Shown here: one piece after another, positions 1 to 5,443 of the stretch
How positions within the stretch are numbered: position 1 is the stretch's first letter
Layout: the number at the start of each line of letters is the position of its first letter
Made by a program: the position numbers and the translations under genes
From: an uncultured Pseudobdellovibrionaceae bacterium
GTDB lineage: Bacteria > Bdellovibrionota > Bdellovibrionia > Bdellovibrionales > JAMPXM01
DNA length: 5,443 nt
Assembly (NCBI GenBank): GCA_934277865.1
Contig: CAKQVW010000212.1
Coordinates: 1 to 5,443, forward strand
Reading direction: 5' to 3'
The notes under the pieces: generated by a model
Database searches by the model: none
What the model was told of the DNA's origin: nothing
The model's input: only the letters and a program-made list of their open reading frames with translations

Positions 1-1078
1 AGTCTTTGATCGAGTTCAAAATTTTATCGCGGTTTTCGATCTTCGAAATCACCAAGCGGTCGTCATCGGGGAATTCGCGCTCAAGATCTTTGGCAAACTG
101 CCCGCTACCGTACTTCGACTCCACTTGCCCGTATCCAAACTGGTTCACGTTCGGCAGGAAAAACTCATGAAGAAGCCGCATACAAAGACGTGTGTCTTCT
201 CCCGACCAATTGTCACCGTCCGAGAAATGAAACGGATAGATGTTCCACTGATCCGGCGGATAGTGCGCTTCAATGATGTCTTTGGCGAGTTTAAATGCCG
301 ACGAAATCAGCGTTCCGCCCGATTCACTGGTCGAGAAAAACGTTTTCTCGTCCACTTCTTTCGCGGTTGCATCGTGAATGATGAACCGAGTTTCGAGGCC
401 CCTGTAATGCTTCTTCAACCACGTGTTGATCCAGAAACTTTCCAGGCGAACGATCTCTTTTTGTTCTTCGCCCATCGAGCCCGACACGTCCATCATGTAG
501 ATCACAACAGCGTTTGCCTGCGGCTTCGCAACCTGTTTGAACGAACGGTAACGGAAATCGCTTCGAATGGGAACGATGACCGGGTTCTCAGGCGTGTACA
601 CACCACTCGAAATATAACGCTTCAACGCACGTTTGTAGGACGATTTGAAGTGCCTGAGGCCCTCTGGCCCCACGGGCGCCAGCCCAGAATACTTGGTTTT
701 GATGGCGTCTTGTCGCGGACGCCCTTTGGGCTTGATATCAGGCAGCTCAAGCTCTTCACCAAGAATGGCGGCCAGCTCTTCCATCGTGATGCCGACTTCG
801 ATTTGGTGCTCGCCAGGTTGATTCCCCGCCTCGCCGCTTCCATCTTGTGGCTCGCCGTTCATTGCGTCGCCGGGCTTACCTTGCCCCTGACCAACACCAC
901 CCTGTTGTTTGGGGCCGTATTTGAATCGAGGAATGTCGATCGAAGGCACCGGAATTTTCACGAGGTCGTTTTCACGCTTTCCGATCATCTCGCCATGCGT
1001 GACGTACTTCTTGAAATTCTCTTTAATCCGCCCGCGAACAATATCGCGGAAGCGGTTTTGGTCCTCACGAATCGACAT
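1..1078 (-). CDS. yeaH: YeaH/YhbH family protein (DUF444, VWA-like), C-terminus cut by window edge
   Basis: This gene was translated by hand from the minus strand: 359 codons are open from ATG at 1078 to the left edge with no stop. The protein starts MSIREDQNRFRDIVRGRIKE, the typical basic N-terminus of the family. Residues about 57-92 form a Gly/Gln/Pro-rich, probably disordered linker. A von Willebrand A-like domain follows, with the metal-site motif DVSGS (D197, S199, S201), a later SGGT (T256) and SDGD (D287/D289), matching the DxSxS...T...D arrangement. Relatives are about 390-430 residues, so some 30-70 residues should lie beyond the edge. Only 5 bases separate it from prkA, which implies co-transcription and probably translational coupling; the ribosome site is weak (AGG overlapping the prkA stop). 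In E. coli and Bacillus the partner gene is prkA/yeaG and the pair is linked to starvation and stress responses; the biochemical role is not settled. The family call is firm, the symbol is by homology. Confidence 0.95.
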   Translation of the reverse strand, partial: MSIREDQNRFRDIVRGRIKENFKKYVTHGEMIGKRENDLVKIPVPSIDIPRFKYGPKQQGGVGQGQGKPGDAMNGEPQDGSGEAGNQPGEHQIEVGITMEELAAILGEELELPDIKPKGRPRQDAIKTKYSGLAPVGPEGLRHFKSSYKRALKRYISSGVYTPENPVIVPIRSDFRYRSFKQVAKPQANAVVIYMMDVSGSMGEEQKEIVRLESFWINTWLKKHYRGLETRFIIHDATAKEVDEKTFFSTSESGGTLISSAFKLAKDIIEAHYPPDQWNIYPFHFSDGDNWSGEDTRLCMRLLHEFFLPNVNQFGYGQVESKYGSGQFAKDLEREFPDDDRLVISKIENRDKILNSIKD

Positions 1079-1083
1079 AGCAC

Positions 1084-3174
1084 CTACTTATTCTTCACGT
1101 CTCCGCGAGCGAAGATACTTGCAACATACTGAAGAACATCTGTCGCAGAAATCTCGTCATATCCGTAATCCTTGATCAGACGCGACTTCACGATATCGAT
1201 CTTCTCCTGCGTCTCCTTATCGACAACAGAAGAGACCAAAGAGGTGAGTTTGATCGAATCTTTTTGATCTTCAAAGAGCTTCAGCTCCAAAGCCTTGTGC
1301 AGGCGTTCGTTCGTTTTGTAGTCGAACTTTTTACCTTCAAGCGAAAGTTTCCCGATGTAGTTCATGATCTCACTACGGAAATCCTGCTTGCGAGATTCCG
1401 GAATCTCGATCTTCTCTTCAATCGAACGCATCAGACGCTCATCCGGCTCTTCATCGTGCCCCGTGAAGTGATTGCGCACGCGCTCTTTGTGCGTGAAGGC
1501 CTTCACATGGTCGATATAGTTCGCGCAAAGACGCGCAAGTGCCGAATCATCTGCCGAAATTGCACGCTGAACTTCACCCTTGATGATCTCTTCGTACTCT
1601 TGCTTTACCACACCAAGGAGTTCGCGGAATTCGTTGCGAAGCTCTTCGTTGGAAAGCAAAGCGTGACTCTTTAAACCAGAATCCAATTCATTTAGAACCA
1701 TGAACGGATTCACCGAACCGCGATTGGCTTGCTGAGCGTTGACCAATGCATTTGAAAGCTTGTCCTGAATATAACGTGGAGAAATTCCATCCAAACCTTC
1801 ACGAGTCGCCTCTTTACGAAGCTCCTTCACGTTGTCCTCTGTGTAATTCGGAAGCGTTTTGCCGTCATAAAGCTTCAGCTTCTGTAGACGAGTCAGGTTG
1901 GCTTTTTTGGGTTTTTCAAGGCGCGTGAGAACCGCCCACATAGCCGCCATCTCGACGGTATGAGGAGCAATCGAAACCCCGCGCAGTTTGCGCGAGTTGA
2001 AGTCCTTTTTGTAGATATTCACTTCGTGGCGCCACTTTGTGATGTAGGGAATATCGATCTTCACCGTCCGGTCACGAAGAGCTTCCATAAATTCGTTATC
2101 TTGTAGGCGGCGGTACTCCGGCTCGTTAGTGTGGCCGATGATGACTTCGTCGATGTGCGTCTGCGCGAACTTCTTCGGCTTCACTCGGTGTTCCTGCGAA
2201 GCACCCAAGAGGTCGTACAAGAACGCGACGTCCAGCTTCAAAACCTCGACGAATTCGATCATACCGCGGTTTGCGACGTTGAATTCACCATCGAAGTTGA
2301 AAGCGCGAGGGTCTGAATCCGAACCGTACTCAGCGATTTTACGATAGTTGATATCGCCCGTGAGCTCGGTCGAATCTTGGTTCTTTTCATCCTTCGGCTG
2401 GAAGGTACCAATCCCAATCCGGTCGGCTTCACTTAAAACCAAACGCTTTACCCGAACATGTGACAGAACTTTCGAGACGTCACCGTGGTAACGCTCCATC
2501 AACTGGCGGAAGATAAATCGAGAAGGCGGCGAAAGTTCGCCATCGATTGCAATACGGAAGTCAGTTTTGTTTCCACGATTAAGCTCTTCCACGATCCGAG
2601 GGCGAAGTTCGTCAGGAATCAACAACAATGGCTCTTCATGCATGGGCGACGCGTAAACTTTCACTTCTTTGCCAAGCAAACCCTGAAGCTCACCTTTTTC
2701 GTCGACCCATTCGAACGTGTACATCGCGCCCTGATCGGTTTTTGAGTAGCGCTCGACCCCTTTTTTCAGAGAGCGGCAGATGGTCGACTTTGCCGAACCA
2801 ACCGGACCATGAAGAAGAATGACGCGTTTTTCAGTTCCGTAACCAAGCGCAGCTGAACGAAGGACGTTCACGAGCTTCATCAGAGGTACATCGAGGCCAA
2901 AGACCGCATCCCGACCATCGTTTTCTGCGTCATCAAAGAATTTGTAACGCACGATCTGCTTCTTGAAGTCGATGTATTCCTCGGTACCCTTCTCAACGAT
3001 CATGTCGTACATGCGCTGAAAGGCGTTGCGAGTGACCTTGGGGTTTTCTTTTACCAACGCCAGGTACTCGTCGAATGTTCCGGACCACGTCAGGTCACGA
3101 AACTTTTTGTTACCGTTCCAGTCTTTGATAAGACTTGCGAAGTCGAAAGTTGGGGTTGAGTTTCCTGTCGACAT
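1084..3174 (-). CDS. prkA: PrkA family serine protein kinase / AAA+ protein
   Basis: A complete cytoplasmic protein of 696 residues, longer than E. coli YeaG (about 644) or Bacillus PrkA (about 631). The N-terminal AAA-type domain carries a Walker A motif, GPVGSAKS (123-130, K129), a conserved ANRGMIEFVE segment (301-310) in the Walker B region, IGHTN (346-350) as a sensor-1-like motif, and RDRT (367-370) with a possible arginine finger. The family signature GISPRYIQ is at 463-470, and the C-terminal part (about 490-690) is the helical region annotated as PrkA kinase-like. Known relatives are reported as serine kinases, and Bacillus PrkA has also been reported to act as an ATP-dependent protease; the sequence alone does not decide. 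The ATG at 3174 is supported by GGAGGG 8 bases upstream. It is the first gene of a tight pair with the DUF444 gene, 208 bases downstream of the lipoprotein gene, so it probably has its own promoter. No truncation or frameshift is visible. Confidence 0.95.
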   Translation of the reverse strand: MSTGNSTPTFDFASLIKDWNGNKKFRDLTWSGTFDEYLALVKENPKVTRNAFQRMYDMIVEKGTEEYIDFKKQIVRYKFFDDAENDGRDAVFGLDVPLMKLVNVLRSAALGYGTEKRVILLHGPVGSAKSTICRSLKKGVERYSKTDQGAMYTFEWVDEKGELQGLLGKEVKVYASPMHEEPLLLIPDELRPRIVEELNRGNKTDFRIAIDGELSPPSRFIFRQLMERYHGDVSKVLSHVRVKRLVLSEADRIGIGTFQPKDEKNQDSTELTGDINYRKIAEYGSDSDPRAFNFDGEFNVANRGMIEFVEVLKLDVAFLYDLLGASQEHRVKPKKFAQTHIDEVIIGHTNEPEYRRLQDNEFMEALRDRTVKIDIPYITKWRHEVNIYKKDFNSRKLRGVSIAPHTVEMAAMWAVLTRLEKPKKANLTRLQKLKLYDGKTLPNYTEDNVKELRKEATREGLDGISPRYIQDKLSNALVNAQQANRGSVNPFMVLNELDSGLKSHALLSNEELRNEFRELLGVVKQEYEEIIKGEVQRAISADDSALARLCANYIDHVKAFTHKERVRNHFTGHDEEPDERLMRSIEEKIEIPESRKQDFRSEIMNYIGKLSLEGKKFDYKTNERLHKALELKLFEDQKDSIKLTSLVSSVVDKETQEKIDIVKSRLIKDYGYDEISATDVLQYVASIFARGDVKNK

Positions 3175-3182
3175 CGGCTGAT

Positions 3183-3188
3183 CCCTCC
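3183..3188 (-). promoter_or_regulatory. Shine-Dalgarno sequence of prkA
   Basis: GGAGGG on the minus strand, 8 bases before the ATG at 3174. It is a near-perfect ribosome binding site and fixes the prkA start; it is much stronger than the sites before the other two visible gene starts. Confidence 0.85.
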
Positions 3189-3202
3189 GCCTTGATTTTT
3201 AA

Positions 3203-3227
3203 GGGAGTCTCAGCGTGAGACTTTCCC
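3203..3227 (-). promoter_or_regulatory. Hairpin / dyad in the prkA leader
   Basis: A perfect 7-bp inverted repeat, AGTCTCA-GCG-TGAGACT (3206-3222), is extended by GGG (3203-3205) pairing with CCC (3225-3227) across a two-base bulge. It ends 14 bases before the prkA ribosome binding site. On the minus strand it is followed by TTAAAAATC, not a T-run, so it does not look like an intrinsic terminator. It could be an mRNA structure in the leader that controls stability or translation of prkA, or a 17-bp palindromic operator for a dimeric regulator. The repeat is seen directly; its role is inferred. Confidence 0.55.
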
Positions 3228-3382
3228 CTATAAAAAGTGTGACAGACTAGGGCCTGTGAACCAAATCAAAACAACGCATTCATGTAAATGCTGGAAACGC
3301 TCTGCATGAGGGGCTCATTTTTAGACGTCCAAACGCACCGAATCGCGAGCGGTGATGATGCCTACCATAAGAAAAACCGTCG

Positions 3383-4079
3383 TCAGCGAATGACTTTGAA
3401 TCCGCGAGGCGCCTCTAAGGACCAAAGTTCGGGTCTTTCCTCGACCTTAGACTGGACCGGCTTCAAGTTCATCTTTAGTCGGCTACCGTCACCCGAACGA
3501 ACTTCGAAGCTGGTGACCTCAAATCCACGCGTTCTCTCGAGAGCAAAACCTTTTTCTGAGCGACACACTTCTTTGGCAGTCTGGTCTTTTTCAGAAATAT
3601 CGACGAAGCGGCAAGAGATGCCTCGGCGCTTGAATGTCTCTTTAGAGAACTCTCGGTCAAAGAGAATCGCCTCGATTTCCGACGGCGAGATCTCAAGCGG
3701 TAAAATACTTTGAAACGCTTGTGAGGAATTAGGAGCGATTACCAACCTTTTCTGCATCGGAAGCAGAATCCGAGTTTCTTCGCGATTCCAGGTAACAGTT
3801 CCACCATAAACGCCCATTGCCCCAGTCACTTCGATACGTCCAAAACCAGGCGTTCGAGACACCACTTCAAGCCCAATCGTCCAGTTCTCTGTTTTATCGC
3901 CGTCTGCTTTCGACGTGACCTTCGTGGCTGTGCCCTGTCCTCGCCATTGCCCAAAATCCGACTTTGTCGAGCTTCGTTTCGGCACCCATTTCTGTTCAAC
4001 CGTAGTCACACAACCACTCTGCAGAAGGAAGCACGTAAAAACAGAAACGGTCACACCAAAGGATGTGACCGTTTTCCAT
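3383..4079 (-). CDS. Probable LolB-like (DUF4292-type) outer-membrane lipoprotein; start codon uncertain
   Basis: The frame ends at TGA (3383-3385) and encodes about 231 residues from the point that looks like a signal peptide: KTVTSFGVTVSVFTCFLLQ followed by SGC, a lipobox-like site with Gln rather than Leu at -3 and the modified Cys at about residue 23. The mature part reads like LolB/DUF4292: WRGQGTATKV (a first strand), FGRIEVTGAMGVYGGTVTW, then RILLPMQKRLVIAPN, a helical SILPLEISPSEIEAILF, and a C-terminal GFKVI strand. LolB-type proteins bind lipoproteins in a half-barrel and insert them in the outer membrane; that function is inferred. Cys156 and Cys172 could form a disulfide. It lies about 21 bases after the TPR gene, the usual partner. 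There is no in-frame ATG: the ATG at 4079-4077 is one base out of frame, so the range given assumes a one-base indel near 4072-4076. Alternatives are GTG at 4054 (223 aa, poor signal peptide) or TTG at 4159 (long N-region overlapping the TPR gene). Confidence 0.65.
4045..4074 (-). terminator. Perfect 11-bp hairpin, terminator-like, over the start of the lipoprotein gene
   Basis: On the minus strand AAACGGTCACA (4074-4064) and TGTGACCGTTT (4055-4045) are exact reverse complements, separated by 8 bases (TCCTTTGG) that can add two more G-C pairs. The stem is followed by CTGTTTTT, so the arrangement resembles a rho-independent terminator 27 bases after the TPR stop codon. It lies inside what is best read as the signal-peptide coding region of the next gene, so it would be either a terminator that limits the lipoprotein transcript, an attenuator, or a structure controlling translation initiation. 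The structure is certain as sequence; its function is inferred. Confidence 0.5.
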
Positions 4080-4100
4080 GCTCGAAAATTCTGAAGCCTA

Positions 4101-5443
4101 CTATTTTGCGGAAGCTGGTCGACGCTCGGTCGGCGAGACCGCGTCTTTTTGACGATCAATGATAACGATTTTAGCTCGAACCTTTTCAACTGAAACTCCC
4201 GATGTTCCGCCCGCGTCGCCCGCGCCGCTTTCTCTTGCGCGTCGCTTGTCCTCTTCTGCCAAGGCCGCGGCCCGTTCATAGAGGCGCTTTGCACGCTCTG
4301 GCATACGGAAGTAATAGTAGGCGTCTCCAAGGTGATCGGCAATGATCGCTTCGTTCGGCTGCAGACGATGCGCGTCTTCCAGGACTTTCACCGCATCTTC
4401 GAACTGGCCGCGTTTAAACAGCACCCAGCCCAGGGTGTCCATGATGTAACCATCATCTGGCTTCAGCTCGAGAGCGCGACGCGCCATTCGCTCTGCTGCA
4501 TCAAAATCTGCACCAGTCTCCGCATAGGTGTAGGCCAGAAAGTTCAAAGCCTGCACGTGATCTTCTTCCATCGCCAGAACGGCCTTCATCGTCTCGATCG
4601 TTGCCTGACGATCTCCGAGTCGGTCGTGCATGTTGCCAAGGAAATACAAGAGCTGCGTGCTTTGCGGGAATCGCTTCACGGCGTCCTTTAACATCGCTTG
4701 CGCCTTCTTATATTCGCGACGCTCATCCAAATGCGACGCATAGAGCGAATAAAACGGAGCATGATCTGGCATATTGCGAATAGCATCTTCGATTACTTCA
4801 ACGGCTCGGTCGCTCTCGCCGATCAATTTATAGAGATACGAGGCGTGAATACGCGATTCGCCATAGTAGGTACTGCCCACTGGAATCTTAACAAAATGAG
4901 GCGCAGCCGACTTGTAGTCCTTCACCTCTTCGTAAACCGCTCCAAGATAGAAACGAACTTTGTCAGCAGTTGGCACTTTCCCAAGAAGCTCTTCCAGCTT
5001 CACGATCGCTTCTTTGTAGCGCTTTTCTTGGATCAGGATGAACGCGACCTTCATACGTGCGTTCAAATCGTCCGGATCTGCGGCCTCCATAACCGAGAAC
5101 TGCTCAAGAGCTTTATCAAATTGCTCGCGCTCGATATACATTTGCGCCAGCGATTCGGCCACGACCGCATTGGGGCCGTGCTTTTCTTGGTAGTTGGAAT
5201 ACAGCTGAAGAGCTTTTTCTTTGCGCCCCGTCGCCTCATAAAGCGCCCCCAGTGAGAGCAGCGGATCGACGAACGAAGGTTTTTGCGTGATCGCCTGCTG
5301 AAAGGCATACTCAGCTCGGCCGCCAACATCGTCTTTGTTGTCCTCTAGGCGAACCCGACCCAAATAATACCAACCGATATGTGCGTTCGGGTTGTCGGGG
5401 TTCTTCGCCAGCTTTTCAAAACGTGTGGCTGCTTCTGCGAACT
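4101..5443 (-). CDS. TPR-repeat protein, N-terminus cut by window edge
   Basis: 446 residues are visible; the frame runs open to the right edge, beginning in a repeat (FAEAATRFEKLAKNPDNPNAH), so the start lies outside and the TTG at 5363 is only an internal codon. About eleven tandem tetratricopeptide units follow, for example LGALYEATGRKEKALQLY, ARMKVAFILIQEKRYKEAI, LLYFLGNMHDRLGDRQATI, ALNFLAYTYAETGADFDAAE, TLGWVLFKRGQFEDAVKVLE and DHLGDAYYYFRMPERAKRLY. The last three resemble the C-terminal repeats of the large TPR proteins found beside LolB-like genes in proteobacteria. After the repeats comes a helical EEDKRRARE segment, a Gly-rich GAGDAGGTSG linker and a polar tail ending ASAK. TPR arrays are protein-binding scaffolds; no enzyme motif is seen. 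A signal peptide or lipobox cannot be judged because the N-terminus is missing. It stops at TAG (4101-4103), about 21 bases before the lipoprotein gene, which suggests one transcript. Confidence 0.9.
   Translation of the reverse strand, partial: FAEAATRFEKLAKNPDNPNAHIGWYYLGRVRLEDNKDDVGGRAEYAFQQAITQKPSFVDPLLSLGALYEATGRKEKALQLYSNYQEKHGPNAVVAESLAQMYIEREQFDKALEQFSVMEAADPDDLNARMKVAFILIQEKRYKEAIVKLEELLGKVPTADKVRFYLGAVYEEVKDYKSAAPHFVKIPVGSTYYGESRIHASYLYKLIGESDRAVEVIEDAIRNMPDHAPFYSLYASHLDERREYKKAQAMLKDAVKRFPQSTQLLYFLGNMHDRLGDRQATIETMKAVLAMEEDHVQALNFLAYTYAETGADFDAAERMARRALELKPDDGYIMDTLGWVLFKRGQFEDAVKVLEDAHRLQPNEAIIADHLGDAYYYFRMPERAKRLYERAAALAEEDKRRARESGAGDAGGTSGVSVEKVRAKIVIIDRQKDAVSPTERRPASAK

Larger units (their letters stand above)
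3175..3382. other. 208-base intergenic gap between the lipoprotein gene and prkA
   Basis: The gap separates the TPR-lipoprotein unit from the prkA-DUF444 unit, all on the minus strand, and must hold the prkA promoter if the units are transcribed separately. Besides the leader hairpin and ribosome site it contains a T-rich stretch ending in TTTTTATAGGGG (minus strand, about 3226-3237) that could include a -10-like TATAGG, but no convincing -35 lies at the right distance. A weak 5-bp inverted repeat (CACCG/CGGTG, 3336-3354) lies just downstream of the lipoprotein stop and lacks a T-run. No small gene or RNA gene is recognised. Confidence 0.5.

Noticed and set aside
125..1132. Long plus-strand open frame of 335 codons
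   Set aside because: It is antisense to the DUF444 gene, whose minus-strand translation shows conserved motifs (DVSGS, SDGD); the plus-strand product is Arg/Phe/His-rich with no recognisable domain.
3226..3237. TTTTTATAGGGG as a -10 promoter element for prkA
   Set aside because: Only a partial match to TATAAT and no acceptable -35 hexamer about 17 bases upstream; too weak to call as a promoter.
3306..3322. ATGAG-GGG-CTCAT followed by TTTT on the plus strand, resembling a small terminator
   Set aside because: Only a 5-bp stem and on the strand with no genes; on the minus strand no T-run follows it.
3288..3713. Plus-strand open frame of 141 codons starting in the intergenic gap
   Set aside because: Mostly antisense to the lipoprotein gene, with no ribosome site and no recognisable domain.
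4698..5255. Plus-strand open frame of 185 codons
   Set aside because: Antisense to the clear TPR repeats on the minus strand; composition is typical of a shadow frame.
4101..5363. TTG at 5363 as the start of the TPR gene
   Set aside because: The frame continues upstream to the window edge with in-phase TPR-like sequence, so the TTG is an internal leucine codon.

Overview
The window comes from a Gram-negative bacterium with roughly balanced base composition. Two things suggest this: a LolB-like outer-membrane lipoprotein gene beside a large TPR gene, and a PrkA kinase/AAA+ gene followed by a YeaH/YhbH (DUF444) gene. The protein style (a PrkA of about 700 residues and a TPR-LolB pair) would fit the Bdellovibrionota or another deltaproteobacterium-like lineage, but that placement is inference from memory of family style, not a database match.

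All four genes lie on the minus strand, so transcription runs from the right edge to the left. From right to left they are: (1) a TPR-repeat protein, cut at its N-terminus by the right edge (4101-5443); (2) a small LolB-like (DUF4292-type) outer-membrane lipoprotein (3383 to about 4079), whose start codon is puzzling; (3) a 208-base gap with a strong hairpin/dyad and a good Shine-Dalgarno sequence; (4) prkA (1084-3174); (5) after only 5 bases, the DUF444/YeaH gene (1-1078), cut at its C-terminus by the left edge. The DUF444 gene is real although it has no stop codon in the window; long plus-strand open frames over it are antisense shadows.

Functionally there are two units. The TPR-lipoprotein pair looks like an envelope unit: a repeat scaffold plus a protein that probably accepts or inserts lipoproteins at the outer membrane. 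The prkA-DUF444 pair is the widespread stress/starvation signalling cassette (E. coli yeaG-yeaH, Bacillus prkA-yhbH), usually joined by a spoVR/ycgB gene, which would be expected just beyond the left edge.

The most unusual spot is 4045-4079. A perfect 11-bp inverted repeat followed by a T-run on the minus strand lies exactly over the signal-peptide codons of the lipoprotein gene, and the only nearby ATG is one base out of frame with an otherwise ideal signal peptide. I see no phage, transposon, CRISPR or RNA gene and no clearly new system; the window is largely ordinary chromosome with this local anomaly.
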